25,501 nucleotides of DNA from JBOHWJ01 sp050736615. Its GTDB lineage: Bacteria > Desulfobacterota > Binatia > Binatales > Binataceae. How positions within the stretch are numbered: position 1 is the first letter of the stretch; each line of letters opens with the position of its first letter. Location of the stretch: assembly GCA_050736615.1 (NCBI GenBank), contig JBOHWL010000166.1, positions 1 through 25,501 of the forward strand, read 5' to 3'. Below the pieces are notes generated by a model that was given only the letters and a program-made list of their open reading frames with translations, was not told the origin of the DNA and searched no databases. This document shows positions 5,932 through 13,932 of the stretch, one piece after another. A program made the translations under genes and the position numbers.

Positions 5932-7107
5932 CTAGCTTTCCAGCGCGGCGACGCCCGGCAGTTCCTTGCCTTCGAGATACTCCAAGGTCGCGCCCCCGCC
6001 GGTCGAGATATGGGTGAAGTTCCTAGCCCACGGCTGATGCGCGAATGCCGCGGCGGTATCGCCGCCGCCCAGCAGGCTGGTCACGCCCTCGAGATGGGCC
6101 AGCGCCTCGCCCACCTTGATCGTGCCATTGGCGAAGGCCGGCAATTCGTAATACCCGAGCGGTCCGTTCCATACCACGGTTCTGGCTTGGCGCAACGCTT
6201 CGATATATTCGGCGACGGTACGCGGGCCGATATCCAGCCCCATCTGATCGGCGGGAATCTCGCTCACGATACGCGCCACGGCGTCCGCATCCGGCTTATC
6301 CGCGACCACGTGATCGCACGGCAGGCGCAGCTTCAAGTTGCGCTGATGCGCCTTGAGCATCAGGTCGCGCGCATGCGCCAGGCTGCCCTCTTCGACCAGC
6401 GAGCGGCCGACCGTGAGGCCCTCGGCTTTGAGAAACGTATAGGCCATCGCGCCGCCGATCAAAAGCTCGTCAACCCGGGGCATCAGATTTTCGATCACGC
6501 CGATTTTGTCGGAGACCTTCGCCCCGCCCAAAATCGCAATATAAGGACGGGTGGGATTTTCAGTGAGCGAGCGCAAGGCACGCAATTCCGCCAGCATCAG
6601 CATCCCGGCCGCACGCTCGTGGATGAAGCGGGTGACGCCCACAGTCGAGGCATGCGCGCGATGGGCACAGCCGAAGGCGTCATTCACGTAGACGGCTTTG
6701 CCGCGTGCGAGTTCGTGGGCGAAATCGCGGTCGTTGGCCTCTTCTTCCGGATGGAAACGCAGGTTTTCCAGCAGGATCGCGTGGCCCGGCGCGAGCGCCG
6801 TGATCATCCGTCCGGTGATGTCACCGATGCAGTCGGGCGCCAGCGCCACCTTGGCTGACAGGGCCGCGCTCAGATACTCGGCCACCGGTTTGAGACTCAG
6901 GCTGGGGGTGCGGTCCTTGGGCCGTCCCAGATGGGAGCAAAGCACCGCCTTGCCGCCATGGTCGAGGATGTAGCGAATCGTCGCGAGGCTCGCGTCGATG
7001 CGCGCCGGATCGGTGACACGGCCGTCTTCCAGCGGGACATTGAAATCGCAGCGCACAAGCGCGGTCTTGGCCGTGAAGACCAGGTCGGTGACAGGAATTA
7101 TTGCCAT
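5932..7107 (-). CDS. pgk: Phosphoglycerate kinase
   Basis: Transfers phosphate between 1,3-bisphosphoglycerate and ADP in glycolysis/gluconeogenesis. The 391 residues span the whole two-domain enzyme: RCDFNVPL and the substrate Arg/His region CSHLGRPK in the N-domain, LLENLRFHPEE, VNDAFGCAHRAHAS, the ILGGAKVSDKI nucleotide region, WNGPLGYYE and the C-terminal SLLGGGDTAAA. The usual GVFE after NGPLG is GYYE here, a mild variant. Length is normal. It follows gap by 52 bases on the same strand, forming a glycolytic operon. No clear Shine-Dalgarno precedes the ATG at 7107 (AAAAGCCCCGCG), which fits translation supported by the upstream gene or a weak site. Confidence 0.96.
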   Translation of the reverse strand: MAIIPVTDLVFTAKTALVRCDFNVPLEDGRVTDPARIDASLATIRYILDHGGKAVLCSHLGRPKDRTPSLSLKPVAEYLSAALSAKVALAPDCIGDITGRMITALAPGHAILLENLRFHPEEEANDRDFAHELARGKAVYVNDAFGCAHRAHASTVGVTRFIHERAAGMLMLAELRALRSLTENPTRPYIAILGGAKVSDKIGVIENLMPRVDELLIGGAMAYTFLKAEGLTVGRSLVEEGSLAHARDLMLKAHQRNLKLRLPCDHVVADKPDADAVARIVSEIPADQMGLDIGPRTVAEYIEALRQARTVVWNGPLGYYELPAFANGTIKVGEALAHLEGVTSLLGGGDTAAAFAHQPWARNFTHISTGGGATLEYLEGKELPGVAALES

Positions 7108-7159
7108 CGCGGGGCTTTTCAGCTTGCTTGGTTCATCAAGTCAGCACGAACGCGCATTC

Positions 7160-8164
7160 CTAGAGCTTGCCAGCGACGAAGGCGGTGACGTCTGCCAGGC
7201 GATTCGAGTAACCCCATTCGTTGTCATACCAGGAGAAAACCTTGACCAGCCGCCGGTCAAGCACCTTGGTTAGCGGCGCGTCGTAAATCGAGGAATGCGG
7301 ATTGTTGTTGAAGTCAATCGAGACCAGCGGCGCGTCGCTATATTGCAGGATGCCCTTGAGCTCGCCCTCGGCCGCTTTGCGCATCGCGGCATCGACCGCC
7401 TTGACGTCACAATCGCGCTCGGTTGCAGCGGTAAGATCAACCAGTGAGACATTGGCAATCGGTACGCGCACGGCGATCCCGTCGAGCTTACCGTTAAGCG
7501 CCGGCAGGACCAGGCCGATCGCCTTGGCCGCGCCGGTCGAGGTCGGCACCATCGATACCGCCGCCGCGCGCGCGCGGCGCAGGTCCTTATGAGGACCGTC
7601 CTGCAGCATCTGGTCCTGCGTATAGCCGTGCACGGTGGTCATCAGGCCATGCACGATGCCGAAATTTTCGTGCATCACCTTGGCGATCGGCGCCAGGCAA
7701 TTGGTGGTGCAGGAAGCGTTGGAAATCACGTGCTGCCGGGCGGGATCGTAGGCGGTTTGATTCACGCCCATACATAGCGTCACGTCGGCGCCGTCGGCCG
7801 GTGCGCTGATCACGACCTTGTGCGCGCCGGCGTTCAGATGCAGTCCCGCTTTATCGCGGGCGGTGAACAAGCCCGTTGATTCGACCACTACCCGCACGCC
7901 CAGCGTCTTCCACGGCAGCTTGGCCGGATCGCGCTCGGCCAAGACCTTGAGCGCGCGCCCGTCGAGCATGATTTGGTCGCCCTCGGCCTTCACATCATGA
8001 GGCAGCGCCCCGTGCACCGAGTCATATTTGAGCAAATGGGCCAGTGTGGGCGCGTCGGTGATATCATTGACGGCCACGACCTCCAGTTCGGGCTTGAGCA
8101 ATGCCGCGCGGTAGAACATGCGGCCGATGCGGCCGAAGCCGTTGATCGCAATCCTCGTCGCCAC
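7160..8164 (-). CDS. gap: Glyceraldehyde-3-phosphate dehydrogenase, type I
   Basis: Oxidises and phosphorylates glyceraldehyde-3-phosphate to 1,3-bisphosphoglycerate. The 334-residue product has the Rossmann start INGFGRIGRMFYRA, AVNDITD with the Asp (Asp34) that favours NAD over NADP, the catalytic SNASCTTNCLAP with Cys152, HGYTQDQ, the phosphate site TSTGAAKAIG and the C-terminal SWYDNEWGYSNRL. Start is GTG at 8164, preceded by GGGAGGAT about 10 bases away. First gene of the minus-strand operon gap-pgk-zinc ribbon; divergent from tolQ. No Cys or Asp change suggests anything but the glycolytic enzyme. Confidence 0.96.
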   Translation of the reverse strand: MATRIAINGFGRIGRMFYRAALLKPELEVVAVNDITDAPTLAHLLKYDSVHGALPHDVKAEGDQIMLDGRALKVLAERDPAKLPWKTLGVRVVVESTGLFTARDKAGLHLNAGAHKVVISAPADGADVTLCMGVNQTAYDPARQHVISNASCTTNCLAPIAKVMHENFGIVHGLMTTVHGYTQDQMLQDGPHKDLRRARAAAVSMVPTSTGAAKAIGLVLPALNGKLDGIAVRVPIANVSLVDLTAATERDCDVKAVDAAMRKAAEGELKGILQYSDAPLVSIDFNNNPHSSIYDAPLTKVLDRRLVKVFSWYDNEWGYSNRLADVTAFVAGKL

Positions 8165-8661
8165 GTTACATTATCCTCCCTGGCTAGACTGCCGGTCAGA
8201 CGGCAAGGTTTTCATACCCGGCGCCATTGATTGGAAGGGGGGACCGCTATCTCTTGTATCGACGCGGTAGGTTGGAAGATCCGCCTGGCTTGAGCGGGTT
8301 GGTGATGATCGACGGGGAAATAGGGTTCGCATTTCATGAGGACGCTCGTTCGTGCAAACAATTCCGAGCAACGTGAGCGTTCTTCCGGCCGCCGGCATGG
8401 AATGCCGTGGGATAAAATTTGACTCCGTGTCCGGCGGCATCAATAATGTTACTCGCTTAATCGGACCTTTTTTTGCTCGCGAGGGCGAAAACGCGCTGGC
8501 GTGCGTGGAGCGCGCCGTTGAGGCAAAACGATCACGCGAGTCCATGCCCGGGCGCCGCGTCTGTGGAATCTTTTCGATATTTGCCGGGCGCACGGACTTG
8601 CGGGCGCGATCACGCATCGCCGGCGACAGGCGCGTATTGAGGCCTAAATGGGGGTAATCAG
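8165..8661. other. Divergent intergenic region between gap and tolQ
   Basis: Carries the gap ribosome site at the left, the strong tolQ promoter at 8419-8447 and then a leader of about 208 bases. Frames on either strand here are Arg/Ser-rich and have no family-like motifs. I could not identify a convincing minus-strand promoter for gap or a known riboswitch in the leader. Confidence 0.5.
8419..8447 (+). promoter_or_regulatory. Sigma70-type promoter of the tol-pal operon
   Basis: TTGACT (8419-8424), exactly 17 bases, then AATAAT (8442-8447): five of six consensus bases in each box. Expected start near 8454, giving a leader of about 208 bases before tolQ. It is the best promoter match in the window. 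Confidence 0.7.
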
Positions 8662-9363
8662 GTGAACGGCGCCGGTGGGCTTGGGGTAATTGACCTGGTG
8701 CTGGGCACGGGACCAGTGGTTCAGGTGGTGATCTGGATCCTGGTCGCGTTCTCTGTCGGCAGTTGGGGGATCATCCTGTATAAGCTGGTGGAGATTTCCG
8801 GCGCGCGGCGCGAATCTGAGCGTTTCACCTCGATCTTCTGGGAATCCAAGAATCTCGCCGCGATTCATTCCGCCAGCGTTGGCCTAAAGCGCAGCCCAGT
8901 CTCCCAGGTCTTTCGCGCCGGTTACCAGGAATTGCTGCACTTGACGCGCGCCAAACGCCAGGCGGTCGGTGCCGAAGGCGGCTTTTCGACCGATCTCGGC
9001 GGAATTGAGAACGTCACGCGCGCGATGAAGCGTCAGGCTAACGTCGAGCTGACCAAGCTTGAACGCGGAATTACGTTTCTGGCCACGACCGGGTCGACCT
9101 GTCCGTTTATTGGTTTGTTTGGCACCGTCTGGGGTATCATGACGGCTTTCATGGGCTTGTCGGCGGCCCATACTTCGAATATCCAGGCGGTCGCGCCCGG
9201 CATTGCCGAGGCTTTGATCACCACCGCGATCGGGCTCGTGGCGGCTATTCCGGCCGCCATGTTCTATAATTTCCTGACCGCGCGGGTGCGTGAGCTGGCG
9301 ACCGAAATGGAGAACTTCACCGCCGAATTCCTCAATATTGCCGAACGTCATTTCCTCTCCTAG
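8662..9363 (+). CDS. tolQ: Tol-Pal system inner-membrane proton channel protein TolQ
   Basis: TolQ (MotA/TolQ/ExbB family) forms with TolR the proton-driven motor that powers TolA during outer-membrane constriction. The 233-residue product has the expected three membrane helices: about residues 17-40 (VVQVVIWILVAFSVGSWGII), about 140-162 (FLATTGSTCPFIGLFGTVWG, with the conserved G-LFGTVWGIM turn) and about 175-200 (IAEALITTAIGLVAAIPA). Start is GTG 8662 behind GGGGGT at 8650-8655. The final codon, TAG, is also the last three bases of the CTAG that flanks repeat A copy 2, so the element begins immediately after the gene. ExbB is the alternative name, but tolB and pal downstream settle TolQ. 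Confidence 0.95.
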   Translation: MNGAGGLGVIDLVLGTGPVVQVVIWILVAFSVGSWGIILYKLVEISGARRESERFTSIFWESKNLAAIHSASVGLKRSPVSQVFRAGYQELLHLTRAKRQAVGAEGGFSTDLGGIENVTRAMKRQANVELTKLERGITFLATTGSTCPFIGLFGTVWGIMTAFMGLSAAHTSNIQAVAPGIAEALITTAIGLVAAIPAAMFYNFLTARVRELATEMENFTAEFLNIAERHFLS

Positions 9364-9514
9364 CAGCGTGTGAAAACGGCATGCTCATGGCAAATTGCAC
9401 CTTGATATGCTCAACACTCCGCGTGAAAGATGGCTTCGTTCCTACATCTTCTCCACCGGTCTTTCCCGGGGGAGACAAGAGAGGGGGTGCAGGCTGTGGT
9501 TCAGCAACAGCCTG
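9364..9514 (-). repeat. MITE-like palindromic element A, copy 2, inside the tol operon
   Basis: A 151-bp element bounded on both sides by CTAG (9360-9363 and 9515-9518), a likely 4-base target duplication. Its right end rc reads CAGGCTGTTGCTGAA and its left end CAGCGTGTGAAAACG, a decayed version of the copy 1 termini. The reverse complement aligns to 4494-4647 throughout, including cagcctgcaccccctctct. The internal hairpin is kept (CTCCACCGG at 9451, CCGGGGGAG ending 9474) although its sequence differs from copy 1. Non-coding. Confidence 0.85.
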
Positions 9515-9530
9515 CTAGAGTGATCCGCCC

Positions 9531-9992
9531 GTGGCTTTCGATCCCGGACAGCGTGGCTCTCTAGTCTCGCAGATAAACGTCACCCCGCTGGTGGACGTGA
9601 TGCTGGTGCTGCTCATCATCTTCATGGTGACGGCACCGATCATTCAGCAAGGCGTGCAGGTGAGTTTGCCCAAGGTCAAAGCGCAGGCGTTGCCGGGCAA
9701 GCGACAGCAATTCGTCGTCTCGATTACCCGCAACGATGACGTTTATCTCAACGACACCCGCATGACGCCCGACGAACTCACCGAGAAGCTGGCCGCGATC
9801 GCGCGCGTCCGGCCCGACCGCGAGGTGTTTATCCGCGCCGACCTGCAGGTCCCCTATGGCGAGGTGGTGCGCACGATGGCGGCGATCAAAGCGGCAGGCA
9901 TCGAGAATGTCGGGATGGTGACGGAGATGCCGGCGGCGGATGGGGAGCGGGCGGGAGCGAGCGAGTCCAAGCGTGGCAGAGCCAGTCCGTAA
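9531..9992 (+). CDS. tolR: Tol-Pal system protein TolR (ExbD/TolR family)
   Basis: Partner of TolQ in the proton-driven motor; one N-terminal membrane helix and a periplasmic domain. The 153-residue product has SQINVTPLVDVMLVLLIIFM, where Asp22 is the conserved proton-carrying residue, then VSLPKVKAQ and a C-terminal periplasmic domain (FIRADLQVPYGEVVRTMAAI, AGIENVGMVTE). The tail is Gly/Arg/Ser-rich and overlaps the next gene. Start is GTG 9531, 12 bases after the end of repeat A's flank; only a weak GAG-type ribosome site is visible, and the insertion may have separated tolR from its original tolQ-coupled start. Length is normal. Confidence 0.93.
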   Translation: MAFDPGQRGSLVSQINVTPLVDVMLVLLIIFMVTAPIIQQGVQVSLPKVKAQALPGKRQQFVVSITRNDDVYLNDTRMTPDELTEKLAAIARVRPDREVFIRADLQVPYGEVVRTMAAIKAAGIENVGMVTEMPAADGERAGASESKRGRASP

Positions 9993-11043
9993 CGACGATG
10001 AGCGGCCGTCGCGTCGGGGCTATGTCGCGGCGATCATCGTCTCCGCGATTGCTCACGCGACATTTATTGTTCTGCTGCTGGTGGTTCTGCCGGCTTTTTT
10101 GCGTGCGCCCAAAGCGCCACCGGCCCCCTACACGGTGAAAATTGTCGATGCGCTACCCGCCGGGGCTTTGGGCACTCATCTGCCGCCGCTGGCCGCGCGC
10201 GCGCATCACCGGGCCCATCGGTCGCCTCCGCGGCCCCATCATGAAGTGCAATCGCACACCCCGATCATCCGGCCGCCAGTGCCGAGTAAGAACGTGCTGG
10301 CGCTCAACAGCGTGCATCCCACCCCCACGCCGACGCCCGCCCCCACCCCGACGCCCACGCCAACGTTAGCGCCGAGCGCGGCACCGACGGCGGCGCCGCT
10401 GGTGAAACCCACGCCGCTCAAGCCTAAACGCGTGCATCGTCATCCGACGCCCACGCCGACGCCGCGCCAGGCCAGACGTCCGCGTCCGACACCTCAACCA
10501 AGAAACGCGCTGGCGCGGCGCGAGCGGCATCATCCGAGCGTCAAACCCACGCCAGTCAAGCTGGCGCGGGCCGAGCCGACTCCTGACGTGCATGCGGAGC
10601 TGGCCCACATTCGCCGTCAATTACTGGCCGAGCATCTAAAGCAACACGGGCATAACGGCGGCAGTGGTCCGGTGCTGGCGAGCAAGGAGGTCGCGGGCAA
10701 GGGTTACGGCATCGGCTCCGGCACTGGCAGCGCGGGGATTCAACAGGACGTGCAATTTCTGCTCTACTATCACGCGGTGCAGGAGAAGATTAAGGACGCC
10801 TGGAGTTTTTCCGGTAATAATCCGGATTTGACCGCGACCGTGACCTTCCGGATCGGTCCCGACGGCACCCTGACCGGCGTGCGCGTCACCGACAGCTCGC
10901 GTGATCTTGCCTTTGACGATTCGGTCGTGCGCGCGATAAGGCGCGCGGCGCCCTTTCCGCCACCGCCGGAAAAGTACCGCGGGCAATTCGCGCAAGGAAT
11001 CGAGGCAGTCTTCAAGCTAGGCGAGTTGAGCGCGCCCGGCTGA
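9940..11043 (+). CDS. TolA-position energy-transducing protein with Pro/Thr linker and TonB-type C-domain
   Basis: Takes the TolA place in the operon: it should span the periplasm and carry motor force from TolQR to Pal/TolB. One membrane helix (about residues 28-50, VAAIIVSAIAHATFIVLLLV) is followed by a long Pro/Thr/Arg/His-rich linker with PT repeats at 10318-10365 and 10444-10464, then a short helix (HAELAHIRRQLLAEHLKQHG) and a C-terminal TonB/TolA domain (VQEKIKDAWSFSGNNPDL, VTFRIGPDGTLTGV, AVFKLGEL). E. coli TolA has an Ala/Lys-rich helical linker instead, so the linker here is TonB-like. It overlaps tolR by 53 bases from ATG 9940; GTG 9973 is an alternative start with a 20-base overlap. 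Called TolA by position, TonB by linker. Confidence 0.85.
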   Translation: MGSGRERASPSVAEPVRNDDERPSRRGYVAAIIVSAIAHATFIVLLLVVLPAFLRAPKAPPAPYTVKIVDALPAGALGTHLPPLAARAHHRAHRSPPRPHHEVQSHTPIIRPPVPSKNVLALNSVHPTPTPTPAPTPTPTPTLAPSAAPTAAPLVKPTPLKPKRVHRHPTPTPTPRQARRPRPTPQPRNALARRERHHPSVKPTPVKLARAEPTPDVHAELAHIRRQLLAEHLKQHGHNGGSGPVLASKEVAGKGYGIGSGTGSAGIQQDVQFLLYYHAVQEKIKDAWSFSGNNPDLTATVTFRIGPDGTLTGVRVTDSSRDLAFDDSVVRAIRRAAPFPPPPEKYRGQFAQGIEAVFKLGELSAPG

Positions 11044-11111
11044 TGATGAGCGCGTACTCGAGCGCGCGCGCAGGCGCAATTCCATTTCAACTCAAGCACA
11101 AAGGCGTGATG

Positions 11112-12443
11112 ATGAGGCGATTTTCGCTGCTCGCAGTACTCCTAACCCTGCTCGCTACCGTCCCCGGCTACGCGCGGGCGCAAGCCAACGAGAGCAACAA
11201 CGGCCCGCTGCGCATGCAGATTACCGGGCCGGGTTCGCGGCGGATTCCGATCGCGCTGCCGCAGCTCAAGAACCTGGGCGGCGACGATAGCCAGCAGCTT
11301 TCCACCCACTTCGTCGGTATTCTGCAACGTGATCTCAAGCTCTCGAGCTATTTCAGCGTGATTGATCCGCACGCCTATATCGAAAACTCACAGACGTCCG
11401 GCTATGACCTCGGCCAGTTCAATTTCAGCGATTGGAGTTCGATCAACGCGGAATTCCTGGTCAAGGGCGCGGTCACGCGCAAGGGCGGCAACGTTACCCT
11501 GAAGGCGCTCCTATTCGACGTCGCCAATCAGCGGCGCGTGATGGGCAAGCAATTCACCGGCGATCCGCATGACGTCGGCGAGATGGCGCGGCGCTTCGCC
11601 GACGCGGTCCTGCAGGCGGTCACCGGCGTGCGTGGACCGTTCGACACCAGGCTCGCGTTTGTTTCCACCCGCGGCGGCCGTTTCAAGGAGATCTACACGC
11701 AATGGCTTGACGGCGGGGGTCTGTTCCGCGTAACCGACAATCCGACGATCAATTTGTTTCCGAGTTTCGACCATAGCGTGACCCACCTGCTGTATCTTTC
11801 GTACAAGAGCATGAGCCCCGAGCTTTATCTGGTCGATTTGAACCATCGCGCGGAGACCCGCGTGGCGACTAGCCTCGGGATGGAGGTGGGCGGCACGTTG
11901 ACGCCCGACGGCCGCGTCGTCGCCGCGATTTCGCGTCGCGGGAAGACCAATCTTTATCTGCTCGATCGCGACGGCAATGAGATTCGCGCGCTGACCAATG
12001 ACAGCGCGATCAACGTGTCGCCGGCGGTATGCCCCAGCGGCAACGAATTGGCCTTTACTTCAGACCGTTCAGGCGCACCGCAGATTTATACCATGAGCCT
12101 CGCCGGCGGCCACGCCACCCGGATAACCTATAGCGGGGAATACAATACCACGCCGTCGTTTTCCCCCGATTGTAGCAAAATCGCTTACCAGGGCCGGACC
12201 GGCGGCGCCTTTCAGATTTATCTCATCGGCGCGCATGGCGGCGCGCCCGTGCAGTTGACTAATGCGGGATCGAATGAGTCGCCGTCGTTTTCACCTGACG
12301 GTCATTACCTGGCGTTCAGTTCCAGTCATGGCGGCGGCTGGCGGATTTACATGATGCAGCTCGACAGTAGAAATGTTGCGCTAATAACGGAGGGAGAAGG
12401 CGATGACTATAGTCCATCATGGTCGTGGTGGTTGGGGCAGTAA
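11112..12443 (+). CDS. tolB: Tol-Pal system periplasmic beta-propeller protein TolB
   Basis: Periplasmic protein that binds Pal and is displaced by TolA. The 443-residue product has a signal peptide (MRRFSLLAVLLTLLATVPGY, then ARAQA), an N-terminal alpha/beta domain with LSSYFSVIDP and INAEFLVKGAVTR, and a C-terminal six-bladed propeller with repeated blades such as PSFSPDCSKIAYQGRTGG, PSFSPDGHYLAFSSSHGG and AVCPSGNELAFTSDRSGAP. Start: the frame is open from ATG 11043, which overlaps the previous stop, but ATG 11112 has AAAGG 7 bases upstream and puts the signal peptide at the N-terminus; ATG 11109 is equally possible. Its last 41 bases overlap pal. Confidence 0.94.
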   Translation: MRRFSLLAVLLTLLATVPGYARAQANESNNGPLRMQITGPGSRRIPIALPQLKNLGGDDSQQLSTHFVGILQRDLKLSSYFSVIDPHAYIENSQTSGYDLGQFNFSDWSSINAEFLVKGAVTRKGGNVTLKALLFDVANQRRVMGKQFTGDPHDVGEMARRFADAVLQAVTGVRGPFDTRLAFVSTRGGRFKEIYTQWLDGGGLFRVTDNPTINLFPSFDHSVTHLLYLSYKSMSPELYLVDLNHRAETRVATSLGMEVGGTLTPDGRVVAAISRRGKTNLYLLDRDGNEIRALTNDSAINVSPAVCPSGNELAFTSDRSGAPQIYTMSLAGGHATRITYSGEYNTTPSFSPDCSKIAYQGRTGGAFQIYLIGAHGGAPVQLTNAGSNESPSFSPDGHYLAFSSSHGGGWRIYMMQLDSRNVALITEGEGDDYSPSWSWWLGQ

Positions 12444-12984
12444 CCTGCGGGGGGTGGGACGCGCCGCCGCCGTGGCGATGCTGGCAGCGCTGATTGCGTT
12501 GGCGGCCGGATGCTCGTCGCAGAAAAATCCGTCCGGCGAAAACGCCAACCCCAACGCGAATAATGGCCTCAATGAAAACGGCGTCGGTTCCGGCGGCAGT
12601 TCACTCAGCCGCTATGCCAAAGGGCAACTGGGAAATCCCAACGGCGAGAATGGGCCGCTCGGTGACATCCACTTCGGCTTCAACGAGTTCACGATTGAGC
12701 CCGACGACGGTGATATTCTGCGCCAGAACGCCAAATGGCTGCAGGAGAATCCCAACACGCGGGTCCAAATTGAGGGCCATTGCGACGATCGTGGCTCCGA
12801 GGAATACAATATTGCCCTCGGCGCCAAGCGCGCGCAGGCGGCCAAGGATTATATGAAGACACTCGGCATAGCGGCCGATCGCATGTCAACGATAAGCTAT
12901 GGCAAGGAATTGCCCCTTTGCACCGAGGAAACCGACGAATGCTGGGCCAAGAACCGCCGCGATCATTTCGTTGTCCTTCAATAG
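12403..12984 (+). CDS. pal: Peptidoglycan-associated lipoprotein Pal
   Basis: Outer-membrane lipoprotein that grips peptidoglycan through an OmpA-like domain. The 193-residue product has a signal with lipobox LAAGC (Cys37), an Asn/Gly-rich linker (about residues 40-85) and an OmpA domain including HFGFNEFTIEPDDGD, VQIEGHCDDRGSEEYNIALG (the peptidoglycan-binding Asp/Arg region) and RMSTISYGKELP. Start: ATG 12403 lies inside tolB but has a strong GGAGGG at about 12390-12395. It overlaps cpoB by 46 bases. Normal length for the family. Confidence 0.95.
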   Translation: MTIVHHGRGGWGSNLRGVGRAAAVAMLAALIALAAGCSSQKNPSGENANPNANNGLNENGVGSGGSSLSRYAKGQLGNPNGENGPLGDIHFGFNEFTIEPDDGDILRQNAKWLQENPNTRVQIEGHCDDRGSEEYNIALGAKRAQAAKDYMKTLGIAADRMSTISYGKELPLCTEETDECWAKNRRDHFVVLQ

Positions 12985-13829
12985 GCGCGTCCCCGGCGCG
13001 CGCGCGCTGGATTGCTGGCGCCCTGCTCCTGGCGTTCGCGCTTTGGGGCTGCGGTCCGACCGCCGACATGCAGCAGTTGCAGACCAACCAGTTCGCCCTG
13101 CGTGGCATGATCGCCAACGATCGCCAGCAAATCGACGCCGTGCAGCAGCAGGTGAGCCAGCTCAATGAGCGCCTCACCGAGTTGCAACACAATACCCCCA
13201 AAAGCGGCGGCTCGAGCCAGATAACCGCGCTGAACCAGAAGGTCAGCCAGCTTCAGTCGCAGGTGGCCGCCTTGCAAACAAACGGCGCTAACGCCGGCGC
13301 CGCGGCTGGCGCACCGGGTGGTAACGCCGGTACCGTGGCGCCGAATGCGCCCAGTGGCACGGCGCCGCCCGCCGTGACGCCGCCGCCTGTGGTCACCGGC
13401 CCTTCCTGGCGTGCTGAGCTCCAGCGTGAAATCGTCGCCGCGCGCAACAGCGGCGAGCCCGGCGCCGCGCTGTATCGCGCGGGCCTGAGCGATATGCAGG
13501 CGGGGCATTATGCCCAGGCCAACGCGCGTCTGCAGGAGTTGCAGCATCGTTTCCCCAAATCGGCGTTGGGCGAACCGGCCGAATATTTTTCCGGCAATGC
13601 GCTCTACGAATTGGGCAAGTACGACCAGGCAATCCTGCAATTCAACGACGTCGTGATGCGTTTTCCGCGCGGACGCTTTGCCAGTGCCTCGCTGCTGCGC
13701 GAGGCGCAAGCCTTCATGAAGATCGGCGACCGTATCGACGCGCGCCTGACCCTGCAGAAGCTGCTGCACGACTATGCGGATTCAGCCCAGGCGCCGGCGG
13801 CGAAATCGATGATGCAACAGTTGTCATGA
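12939..13829 (+). CDS. cpoB: Tol-Pal associated TPR/coiled-coil protein (CpoB/YbgF)
   Basis: Periplasmic TPR protein that in E. coli coordinates Tol-driven constriction with septal peptidoglycan synthesis. The 296-residue product has a hydrophobic segment ending FALWGC (Cys38), a likely lipoprotein or membrane anchor with an unusual Trp before the Gly; a Gln-rich coiled coil (about residues 45-110, TNQFALRGMIANDRQQIDAV, VSQLNERLTELQ, and a second heptad run VSQLQSQVAALQ); a Gly/Ala/Pro linker; and a C-terminal TPR region (AALYRAGLSDMQAGHYAQAN, PAEYFSGNALYELGKYDQAI). Start: ATG 12939 follows GAGGA at 12925-12929 by 9 bases, which supports a start 46 bases inside pal. Last gene of the tol operon. 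Confidence 0.85.
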   Translation: MLGQEPPRSFRCPSIGASPARARWIAGALLLAFALWGCGPTADMQQLQTNQFALRGMIANDRQQIDAVQQQVSQLNERLTELQHNTPKSGGSSQITALNQKVSQLQSQVAALQTNGANAGAAAGAPGGNAGTVAPNAPSGTAPPAVTPPPVVTGPSWRAELQREIVAARNSGEPGAALYRAGLSDMQAGHYAQANARLQELQHRFPKSALGEPAEYFSGNALYELGKYDQAILQFNDVVMRFPRGRFASASLLREAQAFMKIGDRIDARLTLQKLLHDYADSAQAPAAKSMMQQLS

Positions 13830-13932
13830 CAGCCTCCGGGGTTCGATGATTATTGGATTGCCAATGAGCGCTCCTGGTGTGGGGTCGCGGCGGATCTCGC
13901 GAGCAAGAACGTCGGCGGCGCGCGCATAACCA

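Noticed and set aside
5821..6858. 345-codon plus-strand frame opposite pgk
   Set aside because: Antisense to the confident pgk gene, composition typical of GC-rich shadow frames.
8171..8617. 148-codon minus-strand frame upstream of gap
   Set aside because: Arg/Ser/Pro-rich, crosses the tolQ promoter, no recognisable motif.
10318..10464. Short tandem repeats that could look like a CRISPR or satellite
   Set aside because: They are Pro-Thr codons in the linker of the TolA-position protein, with no spacers.
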